Of a stretch of 64,000 nt of DNA, positions 55,346 to 64,000 are shown piece after piece (within the stretch, counting starts at the first letter, position 1; each line of letters opens with the position of its first letter). Location of the stretch: contig JAJTUQ010000009.1 in assembly GCA_021399445.1 (NCBI GenBank), positions 823,501 through 887,500 on the forward strand, given 5' to 3'. The notes under the pieces are model-generated. The model was given only the letters and a program-made list of their open reading frames with translations. It was not told the origin of the DNA and searched no databases. Both the position numbers and the translations under genes were made by a program. Source of the stretch: Xylogone sp. PMI_703. Taxonomy: Eukaryota; Ascomycota; Leotiomycetes.

Positions 55346-57670
55346 GTGGATGAAGCGTCAACCCTAAGTAGTGCGCACCAGCTGTGGGCGACTCGATCCA
55401 TTATGTTGAAACGCCTTATTCGCAATAGAAACAGTATTAATCATTCAAGCAAAGATTCAGATCGGGCGTTATGTTACTTTTGCGGACAACTGCAGTGGGC
55501 AATGATGTTCACAGAGTTCGATGACCTCCAATATTGGTCTTTCGCACAGGGCTTCGATGTGCGTGACGAGAAGAAAAGCATATTAAAAGGAAAAGTAGTG
55601 GATTTGATCCTACGACAACCTTGCAGCTTTTGCAGCCTCATCCTCCATCTAGTATCTCCGAAAGCGGCTGCAGTAAGTATAGAAAGGGCGCGAGAGGGTC
55701 TAGATGTGGACTTGCTGCAGGAGCCGTTTGAAATTGTGCTGTCTTTTCCTTTAATGGATCGTTTGTATCACTTCTTTAGTGTGTATTCCGGAACACGTCC
55801 CACGTCGGCTTCAGTGCCACTCAGAGGGAGTATCACGAAGATAACCCCGACCGTGAACCTATTTCGCCGATTCTCTATCCTTTCCCAACATCGATTAGGT
55901 GATCAGCAAGTTGATCCAGAGCTTGTACTTTCCTGGATTGAGAAATGTAACACAGAACACCATCTTTGCAAGCATATGGCTAAGGAAGCAACTAGTCTAA
56001 GTTGGATTCCTATAAGGCTAATTGATGTGGTTGAAATGCGACTTGTGAAGGCAAATGTTCACACTCAATACGTTGCTCTCAGTTACGTCTGGGGTCAAAC
56101 GGACTCCTTTCGCACTAGAAAAAAGGATCTGGAAGTTTTGGAGACAAAGGACGGACTCCGTAGGTATTGGAGTGCTATGGGAGGGACGATCCAGGATGCA
56201 ATCTCTTTCGTGCAGTCTATCAAGCAACGTTATCTCTGGGCAGACGCGATTTCAATTGTCCAGGATGACCCGGAAGAAATGATGGATCAGATATCTCACA
56301 TGGATGCGATTTATAGTCGTTCTTTTCTCACTTTGGTAGCCCTATCAGCCAAGGATGCTAATTCGAGGCTTCCGGGTGTTTGTCCTGGTTCTCGATCGAC
56401 TACTAGAGCTGTGAACGTTGTGCAAGGTCATATGTTATCAGCCCGGCCTTCTTACACCTGGAATGAGCTACGGAGTTCTTCATTATATGACACACGAGCA
56501 TGGACTTTTCAAGAGAGCATACTCTCCTCCCGTTGCTTGTATTTTACTGAGAAACGAGTCATTTTCCAGTGTCTACAAGATGTTGAGTTGGAAAGCTCTC
56601 TCGCAGAAGAAGAGTCTGGGAAGCCTAGACCAGAACATATCAACCCTCTTGTTGATGTATTCATGGGTACTCTGCAAAATCAAAATTCGATTAAGACATC
56701 AAGTGCCTTGTCTGATCATATGCAGTCCTTATATTTCTACCAAGTCCTAGTGAAGACATACACAAATCGGAACTTAACACATTCCTCTGACTATCTAAAT
56801 GCCTTTTTAGGAGTTCTATCTATGTTACAGCGCATGGGAGCTGGTCCATTTGTACATGGCATTCCTGAACGAAGTATTGACTATGCTCTGCTTTGGAATT
56901 CTGGGAGGCCATCGGGCACTGTGCGAAGGGATAGGGATGGGAAAGCCACAAAAAAGAATGAGGATGTACCATCATGGACTTGGGTTGGTTGGACAGGACC
57001 GGTGCGGTGGGATCTGTTTCCTTCTCGAAGAACTGATTTCTTCGAAAGTGACTGTCTACCAAGTTTTCACTCAGCAATAACGGATATCCATATTCAAGAA
57101 GAGACAGGCAGTATAAGACCTATCATCACGCAAAAACCATCACAAAGTAGCAATCTCGAGAAGGACACCGAATCTGGCTTTACTACCCTTCCTCCTACCT
57201 CCCCATCACTATTACCACCATGCTACTCCAAAGACTCCATGCCAGGGTCTCTATTTTTCAGATGTCCCGTAGTGCCTTTGAGCCACTTCGGAATATTGAG
57301 TGAACAAGATTCAACCGATGGTGATAGCCTACCATTCCGCTTTCTGACATTTTCCAATTTTGGAATATGCGGTATTCTACACTGTCCAGAGCCCTTCCAT
57401 CCACCGGTGGGTGAGGATATGCGCCGCTTTCAACTCATCATCGTATCCTATAACCGCGAAAAGTTCTCTCATCTGTACCTCGTTACTCGCGCGAATCGGA
57501 TAGAGCAGAAAATAACGGATTGCATGTGGCCTGAATGGTCTACGTGTAATGTCTTGCTGGTGGAATATCATCACCACGGAAAGTATGCGGAACGTGTTGG
57601 TACTGGGCAGATACATGTGGATGCTTTAGAAAAGGTTAAGCTGACGCGCCGATGGGTTGCTCTTAGGTGA
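55346..57670 (+). CDS. HET-domain (heterokaryon incompatibility) protein, intronless
   Basis: A single exon of 774 residues. Met20 (55403, MLKRLIRNRNSI) is an alternative start. A CYFCGQLQW element and a CSFC pair precede the HET domain, as in many such proteins. The blocks are YVALSYVWGQ at 242-251, RYLWADAISIVQDD near 294 and MDAIYSRSFLTLVALSA near 318. DTRAWTFQESILSSRCLYFT follows near 382, a conserved element after the domain. In the second block the usual Asp-Ser-Leu/Ile-Cys is Asp-Ala-Ile-Ser, so the Cys is missing. The C-terminal 300 residues include WTWVGWTGPVRW. Expected role: non-self recognition and cell death. No NACHT or repeat domain is seen. Confidence 0.88.
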   Translation: MDEASTLSSAHQLWATRSIMLKRLIRNRNSINHSSKDSDRALCYFCGQLQWAMMFTEFDDLQYWSFAQGFDVRDEKKSILKGKVVDLILRQPCSFCSLILHLVSPKAAAVSIERAREGLDVDLLQEPFEIVLSFPLMDRLYHFFSVYSGTRPTSASVPLRGSITKITPTVNLFRRFSILSQHRLGDQQVDPELVLSWIEKCNTEHHLCKHMAKEATSLSWIPIRLIDVVEMRLVKANVHTQYVALSYVWGQTDSFRTRKKDLEVLETKDGLRRYWSAMGGTIQDAISFVQSIKQRYLWADAISIVQDDPEEMMDQISHMDAIYSRSFLTLVALSAKDANSRLPGVCPGSRSTTRAVNVVQGHMLSARPSYTWNELRSSSLYDTRAWTFQESILSSRCLYFTEKRVIFQCLQDVELESSLAEEESGKPRPEHINPLVDVFMGTLQNQNSIKTSSALSDHMQSLYFYQVLVKTYTNRNLTHSSDYLNAFLGVLSMLQRMGAGPFVHGIPERSIDYALLWNSGRPSGTVRRDRDGKATKKNEDVPSWTWVGWTGPVRWDLFPSRRTDFFESDCLPSFHSAITDIHIQEETGSIRPIITQKPSQSSNLEKDTESGFTTLPPTSPSLLPPCYSKDSMPGSLFFRCPVVPLSHFGILSEQDSTDGDSLPFRFLTFSNFGICGILHCPEPFHPPVGEDMRRFQLIIVSYNREKFSHLYLVTRANRIEQKITDCMWPEWSTCNVLLVEYHHHGKYAERVGTGQIHVDALEKVKLTRRWVALR

Positions 57671-58447
57671 AATTAGACACCAATAATCTTCCAATTGCTC
57701 CAGCTATTTGTCCTGTGGTTGACCTGATTGATCCTCACTGCCACAAAAGCATTGTGGATATCCTCCGGGCCTCGTTGGCTAAGTGAAGGACGAAGATAAT
57801 AAGAAGACTTAGCACTGGGTCGATATTTATGACGATTTATGATAACTGTAATAACAAAAGATGGTTGACTTCGAGACCTCATTTCCTATATAGTAGAAGA
57901 TAATGATAGATAATATTGTACTTTTTCTATTGAATACAGCCGAAGATGTGGGAGCGCGATAGAGTAGGTTTAGAACCGTTGCATTGCTTACTATTCTACT
58001 ATACAACCACTGCACAAACTAGGTCGGTACATATACTTAGACAATGCCTGACGGTCATAGAGCGATCACAGAAACAAGATCAAGTCCGTAGGTAGAAGAA
58101 CAGCTATAATGTGTCTAGGTACAGTGGAATTGCCGGTGCACGGCATAACCCCAAATATATACGATACCGTAACATCGTTCATATCAGGTAACTTAATAAG
58201 AGCCATAGCTTAAGTTTTCTGTTTATGATCTTCCGTTAGATGTTAGGGTTGCTGTAGCTTGTGTTACATTTTCTACACGTGCTAAGCTGTAACTCCGGCA
58301 ATTTGTCCATATCGGCATTTCCTCCGAAAATGCTCTCCCAAGGCGGGGAGTTAAAGAGAAGAGGGGAGTCGCAAGCAAACGATGCCAAACTATTCTCATA
58401 CCATCATCCAACTATTCTTGGCATAGCAGCCTCCTCCGGGAAGCCAC
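57671..58447. other. Intergenic, no gene seen
   Basis: Between the HET gene and the decarboxylase relic. No supported frame. Confidence 0.5.
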
Positions 58448-58807
58448 ATGTACTGCTGTACTTCTGAGCTATCAAGCTCAGAGTTCATCACGAGATACGT
58501 GTCCGGCGATCGCTCCTTCGTTGCTATTCCCGTCTTCCCGTCGCGGGCGTTCCGCCATTCCTTTATTGTAGTTAATAAAGATCGCATTAAGAAACCTAGT
58601 GATTTGAATGGCAAGCGAATTGGAGTGCAGCTATACACCATGACAGCTACGGTATAGATTAGAGGACTATTAGAGCACGAGTATGGGGTGGATTTATCGT
58701 CTATTGAATGGGTGGAGGGCAAGATGGAGGGACCTGGATCCCATGGAAAGCCGTCATCACTGCCACCGCTAAAGCCAGTCAAGATTACATCAATAACAGC
58801 GTGCTGA
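58448..58807 (+). pseudogene. 4,5-dihydroxyphthalate decarboxylase-like fragment
   Basis: A single frame from 58448 to 58807 is broken by TAG at 58655. It reads SELSSSEFITRYVSGDRSFVAIPVFP, then SFIVVNKDRIKKPSDLNGKRIGVQLYTMTA, the stop where Trp is expected, then IRGLLEHEYGVDLSSIEWVEG. This is the middle of the 4,5-dihydroxyphthalate decarboxylase-like family, which has a periplasmic-binding-protein fold and catalyses aromatic-acid decarboxylation. The N-terminal part and the C-terminal half are missing. It is a dead fragment next to a Dal5-like transporter gene, a pairing seen in aromatic catabolic clusters. Confidence 0.75.
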
Positions 58808-59219
58808 TTAACGCCATATAACAAATAGCCGAATATATATACATTCCTCATCTACTGACACATTTCCTAACTACTATATATTATAAACCTTGACTTTATT
58901 CCTTTATCTCCAGCGCCGTTCGGTGAAAACTTTTGCATTGTACCTCAGAGGTGTCCTAAACGATATACAAAAAACGTGATATAAGCACTGGTTTTTTATC
59001 AATACGCAATAATACATATATGATAGGCTTCTAAAATTGGATTTATATTTCTTCCCCTCCTTTTTGCAAAAAACTGAGTTCTCCACTCATCTTCTTAGAC
59101 TTGAAATACCTGAGGCACAGAGAAGAGTTCATAGCAGTGATCCGATTAAGATAATATATTATCCTTTAGGCATTCCACAACGATGACTGCAAAACTTATA
59201 GTATCTTCTTTACCTCACA
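58808..59219. other. Intergenic, AT-rich
   Basis: Between the relic and the convergent transporter stop. No gene. Confidence 0.5.
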
Positions 59220-60953
59220 TTATAAAACATATCTAAAACTAATATCCTCCAAATCCGTCAAATCGCTCGGATCCCTCCCGCGCTGCTTCTCCATCCGATA
59301 CGCCTCATATTCTACGCGGCCCATCGTCTCCATTAACCTATCCCTCTTCCGATTATCCCAAGCACACAATCCTCGATATACCAAAAATGTAGCAGCCAAT
59401 ACGGCTAGACAGGAAATATTAGTCACACACCCCGTGTGATACCGTGGCGCCTCTGCTGTGATCCACAACTGTGGCCCTATACAACAACCTGTGCAGTACC
59501 CAATGAAGTATATCACATTGACGGTTGTCTTTTTAGTGTTGCCTTTTACGTTCGATGCGCAGAGGGACAAAGTAATCACCATTAGATCCGACAGCACAGT
59601 TGCGAACCAGCAGGACACCACCAATCCCCATTTATTGTCAATTGGGAGAGTCAGAAGCAGGGAGGATCCGATCAGAGGTACCAGAGTTAGGAGACAACCG
59701 AGATAGTTTCGGCTGTTGGGGATGAAGCGCATTCCCAGGGCAGAGACCCAAATGAAGAATATTTGGATCCCGCCTGCTGGAAGACCGACCAACATAGTCT
59801 GGAAAGAGCCATAGCCGAAGCCGGAGATTATTATTGAGCCGAACTAGTAGAAATGCCAGTCAGTCAATTTTGATACTTTTCTTCCAAAGTCGGGAATGTA
59901 TGGATAGGAAGAGGGAGAGCTCACAGTGATGACGAAGGAAGTGACACAAGTCAAGATGGAGAGCACGAAGATACACCATACTTTGGGATCCAACAATGCC
60001 TCCCATAGCTGGTGTCGATCGAAGCTCATATGCTCGTCAGTTAGACGATCCACTTGAAGCCGGGCATGTGCAATTTCCCGTTCCTTGGGTTTCAAGAACC
60101 AGGCTGTCAAAGGCGATACAGGCATAAGGAACAAGAACAAGGCGCCGAAGACGATCGTAAAAGCTCCAGTGATCAGAAACATCAGCCTCCAGGACGCCAC
60201 TGCTGCACCACTGATCTTGCCAATGCCGTACATAGCCAGAGCGCCTACAATCTGCGCTAATCCATTGCAGGATACCCATGCTCTGTAAAACCGTCAGTGG
60301 TTAGCCAGGGGCACGACGGAGCAAATAAACTTACGCGACTCTCATAGGATGTTCAGACCTCTTATACCAATAAGAAGTGATAAGAACAAATGCAGGCGAA
60401 ACCGCTCCTTCCGCAATTCCCAGGATGAACCTCGCAGCACCGAAGCCCGCAAAGTTCTGAACAGCGGCCATACACATACATACGATACCCCAGAAGACCG
60501 TTGAGGCACCCACGACACGTGCCACCTGGAATCGAGCGAGGAGGTAGGTCATGGGATACTCAGAGAAAAACTGCCCCAGGTAGAAGAGTGTGGAGAGCCA
60601 GGAGTAATCTTGGCCTACCAGGTGCGTATCGGTTCGCATACCGAAGACTGCGGCGTAGGAAAGGGATGTCTTATCTAAGTATTGGAAGAAGAACACTATG
60701 CACATCTTTTTTTTTTTGGTATTGATTAGCTGTGTGAGACTTTGAGTGAGAGGAAGGGGTTGGATACCAGGGGCATGATTGCCATATCTATTTTCCATAA
60801 GACCCAACGTTCCTCTTTTGCGTCTGCCGACAGAAGGGTAACTTCCGCAGCTTCGGTTGAGGAGACCTTGAAGAGAGCTGGGTCTTCACCATCCATTTTG
60901 TCTGTGTCAACAGTAGCAGCGGCGTTGACATCGAGGTTCTTTTCTATATTCAT
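59220..60953 (-). CDS. MFS transporter, Dal5-like anion:cation symporter family
   Basis: Four exons (60953-60768, 60705-60335, 60282-59925, 59843-59220) give 512 residues in phase. Intron 1 ends in an A-run (CAATACCAAAAAAAAAAAG). The first membrane block has FQYLDKTSLSYAAVFG, typical of allantoate/nicotinate/pantothenate-type permeases. EYPMTYLLARF, GIAEGAVSPAFVLITSYWYKRSEHPMRV (the TM4-5 signature) and WRLMFLITGAFTIVFGALFLFLMP follow. Twelve spans are expected, with the central loop at KPKEREIAHARLQVDRL. The long N-terminal tail is acidic. The substrate is probably an organic anion; the adjacent decarboxylase-like relic suggests an aromatic acid. It is complete and looks functional. Confidence 0.9.
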
Positions 60954-62541
60954 GGTTGCAGTAATTCCTCAAAGCAGAATATTCAAAGGGACGTATCAAA
61001 CGGGACGTGTTCAGAAAGAAGGAAGTGTGGGCCGATGTATAATATATTTTTTCAAATCATCTTTCTGGCAATCTAGATCGCCCGGGCGGGCAAGAAAGAT
61101 CGACCCCGACGAACGATAGGGAAATCCAGGTTTATCTTTGGCCGTCACCCCGCAAGAGGAGTAAAATCTGGTTATACGGAGTAATATGCTGCGAGCTACC
61201 CCATTCTTGAGGGCAAAATGACAACGCTCGGATAACAGCAATATTACTAGAACCCACTAGTCTTCTTACTATAAAGTTAGATAGCATCATCACAGCTACA
61301 TGATTATGAGTCCTAAAATCATAAGAGAGAGGGTGTATAAAGTGAATGTTGCACCCTAGATCATGATTCGATCAAATTAGTCTTCTTGTACGGAAAATTA
61401 TATACGATCGGGTTAACCTAATTCAATGACCCTGTCTTCTCTGGCTTTTTGCCGCTTGATCCTGCTAGCATACCACCTAAACTAGAACCCCCATTTATGA
61501 AACAGGAACAGTTAAGCTTCCCACAAACGATCCTCCAGGAACGGGAAGCTCGCGAGGTGGCAGACGGGTGGTCATGAGAAGTACGAGAGATAAGGGCCAT
61601 TTGTGTTATTTACTCGACATGACCTAGCGTTGTTCTTCGTTCTCAAGCCGCCATCTGTCGAAATCTACCTGAGCTCGGGAGTGGCAAGGTTTCGAGCCAA
61701 ATTGGACGCCGTTAACACCTGTAACGCCTAAAAGGAATGCTTGGTTTGGGGCTCTGTTTTCGCGAAAGGGAGGCTTCAAGCCACTGCCGACGCCTTGTGC
61801 CCCCTCAGTGCCGGCATTACCGTATTACTTAGACGTCCCGTGTAACGTGCTAATTATCACAATATACCAATGTATTCATTAAAACGTATAGATTATGCTC
61901 TGTAGCCTAAGCGCAGTGTTGTAGTTCAAGCTACACCCTACAATATTCTTCCTGTCATATATAATCTGTTGCACTGCATTGGAAAGCAAATTTTGATAAA
62001 CCTTTGTAGCTAAATAGTATTTCCTTGCCCATTCGCCGGCGGAGGAATGATAAGTGACGCAATCGACATCTGTTCATGGATATTTAACATTATGAAAATG
62101 CCTGGCATCCCAATAGGCTTCAATTCGACCTAGAGACGGTCAGACTGGCTTCACCCCGTGCGCTCTAGGGAAAGCGGACAAAAGGGCTACGACTTTTTCC
62201 AGTTGCATACCAGGTGGTGGAATGATCGTACACATATTTGCTAATTTTTATTTCACAAAAAATTTTATGCCAGTTCAAAGAAGTTTTAATATTTGAAAGC
62301 GTGAGGACTTAGTGGTAAACTTGGGCAAAAAGAGCAAATATCATGTAGTTCAAGCTAATTCTATGATACCTTCGGTAATATAGTCTGCACTATATATTAT
62401 GGAGGTAACAAATCCGTGGCCCGTGGACTTGTATCACCAGTGAGCCAGAAGTACTAACGCTGCTATATACGCCATTGAGTGGGCACAGGTTGATTATTTA
62501 CAAGACCACAGAATTACGTAAAACATTCTTTGATCTCCCAT
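60954..62541. other. Intergenic, no gene seen
   Basis: 1.6 kb of mixed, partly AT-rich sequence. Short frames at 61011-61241 and 61418-61600 have no motif. It contains the transporter promoter. Confidence 0.5.
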
Positions 62542-64000
62542 CAAACAATAATCCTACATACTTGTTTAAGCAAAGCTATAAACGTTGAGCCGGTTGGAAC
62601 CACCGCAGATCTGGCCATTATTTCCGGTACACGGCATATTGCACCCAGCATTTCCATCTGAGGCAGGGCCGCCACCATTCTCAAGCTTATTATCGCAATC
62701 TAAATTATAACACCGTCAGCAGTACGTTCTAAATAAATAGGAAGCAGAAGCGTAGAATGAGGTCAAAAAACCAACGAACATACAGCATTCATCAGCATAC
62801 TCAACTCCCGCCAAGGTGTACCCTTGCTTCTGGCATAGTGACTGGCAGGCTTCAAGTGTGAGAGCACCTGGACCTCCTGGAATCTGCTGGCCAAATGACA
62901 GCGTCCTAGCAGCCACACTATCACTATAACACCCTAAAGATTTCCAGGATTTGTTTCCCGTTGGAGTTGAAGACGGAGCACTGGTCGTCGGAGTCAAACC
63001 TTGGTTAGGTAATGATCTAATTGGATTAGTAAGGCCAATATCTTCTTCATAAACTGCAGGTGTAACTAGTTGGGGCGTTGACGCTCCTTGGCGATGGCCA
63101 CCATTTGCTACTGGAGCATTAATAGGGCAGTTGTCGCCAATACAATTGAACGCGTTCTGGAGGACGTTGAGATCGGTCCAACCATTTATGAAATCACCAT
63201 GTAAGCCATATCCTGTGGTATCACTGTTTGAAAAGATGAATTTGGTATCAGGGAAGTCATGGGTCGTGAAGAAAAACTCGTAGAAAAGAGAGAAAAGAGC
63301 TACAGGGTGCGATTTAGGGCAGTAGCCACCCTGATAGTTTCCGTGTGTATAATCGGGATATGATACCTATCACTAGTTAATTTACTTTTTTGTTGTTTTA
63401 TTCATCAAACTGACATGGTCCTTGTGATTTGCAGAATCAAGGTTGACCCCATCCCAACAAGAAGGGAAGTACACCTCGGCTCTAAAAGTTTGACAAGGGG
63501 TTGTAGGCATAGAAGGGCCTTCATGGTCTGGAATACCAGGGTTATTCGCGCACATAATCGCAATAGCCTGATGTGAGAAGTCCGAAGCATTATAGGTCCT
63601 ACAAATTAATTCAATGTAATCAAAACTTATAGTGTCAGAGTACATACCTTCTAGTCGTGTCACCAGCAAGCATCCTAAACCCCGCTGGAAATGCACGAGG
63701 GCTTCTGTTGTTATTAATGTTATCACACACTGTTGGGTTGGCAGTGTAATCGCAGGCACGGTTGAAATAATAAGCATTCTATTAAAAATGGTGAGTATAT
63801 TTATTGGTACTAAGTGATCCAATCCAACTCACGTTTCCTGTATATTTAACGAGGGTGTAAGTCCCTCCAGCATCAATATGATATAGTGCTGGGACCCAGT
63901 AATTGCTGTGATCTATGTCGACATTGCACGAAGTTTGGGGGCTCTTTGTAGCTGCAAGAGGGTCACTCATGCTGCGGCTGAATGCGTTCCCTCCAGCGAT
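62542..64000 (-). CDS. Secreted DUF1996 protein with C-terminal WSC domain, 5' end beyond window
   Basis: Exons in the window: 64000-63833 (partial), 63778-63648, 63598-63415, 63366-62784 and 62699-62542. All junctions keep phase. DUF1996 motifs are GGNAFSRS near the window edge, NYWVPALYH, AGFRMLAGD, CWDGVNLDSANHKDHVSYP and GYCPKSHPV, then LHGDFINGWTDL and the CIGDNCP pair. A Thr/Ser/Pro linker follows. A WSC domain with eight cysteines follows: LGCYSDS, GYTLAGVEYADECYC, CNMPC and CGGSNRLNV. WSC binds carbohydrate; DUF1996 is secreted in fungi and its activity is not established. The last 10 residues (IALLKQVCRIIV) are odd for a WSC end; one more T near 62580 would give a terminal NVYSFA, so a one-base loss is possible. 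Confidence 0.85.

Noticed and set aside
1..64000. tRNA, rRNA or CRISPR features
   Set aside because: I saw no cloverleaf with a GGTTCRANYCC-type T arm, no rRNA core sequence and no regular spacer array.

Overview
The window is nuclear DNA from a filamentous ascomycete (Pezizomycotina). Genes are split by short introns (about 45-80 bp) with GTAAGT/GTATGT-type donors, CTAAC/CTGAC branch points and TAG/CAG acceptors. The families present (HET domain, Zn2Cys6 regulators, WSC/DUF1996, LysM, AIM6, YAT permease, Dal5-like MFS) are typical of that group. I cannot fix the class; a leotiomycete-like fungus is a guess. Gene density is low and several genes are broken, which suggests an accessory or fast-evolving region.

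Layout. 1-5 kb: two divergently transcribed secreted LysM proteins with nearly identical LysM modules, one with an expansin-like double-psi barrel and one with a bacterial-type lytic transglycosylase (GH23/SLT) domain. The second carries an array of PUF-like UGUAUAUA sites after its stop codon. 5-14 kb: small Cys/His protein, SDR, transaldolase-like gene with a one-base frameshift, Zn2Cys6 regulator. 14-18 kb: AIM6-like phosphodiesterase and a protein with an Arg/Glu/Asp-rich tail. 19-22 kb: two gene relics. 23-28 kb: six-cysteine secreted protein, HET-domain gene, and divergent to it a 43-residue secreted peptide precursor with KR processing sites. 29-39 kb: two related Fungal_trans-like regulators that enclose a GST, an HSL-type esterase and a damaged SDR. 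39-43 kb: relic of a conserved fungal protein and a twice-frameshifted SDR. 43-48 kb: ATP-grasp ligase tail-to-tail with a YAT amino-acid permease whose gene has two GC-AG introns and a 10-nt exon. 49-55 kb: secreted Thr-rich protein, perfect hairpin repeat, Zn2Cys6 regulator with a frameshift, SDR. 55-64 kb: intronless HET gene, a dihydroxyphthalate decarboxylase-like relic beside a Dal5-like transporter, and a partial DUF1996-WSC secreted protein.

How they may work together (inference): the LysM pair looks like an antibacterial peptidoglycan-targeting module. The HET gene and the peptide precursor share a 586-bp promoter region. The ATP-grasp ligase and the amino-acid permease could make and move an amino-acid conjugate. 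The decarboxylase relic and the MFS transporter look like remains of an aromatic-acid catabolic cluster.

Four to five of the broken genes differ from an intact frame by a single base, mostly in or next to short homopolymers. Unpolished sequence is therefore as likely as true decay for those. The relics at 20, 21, 40 and 58 kb instead carry stop codons explainable by C-to-T or G-to-A changes and look genuinely dead.
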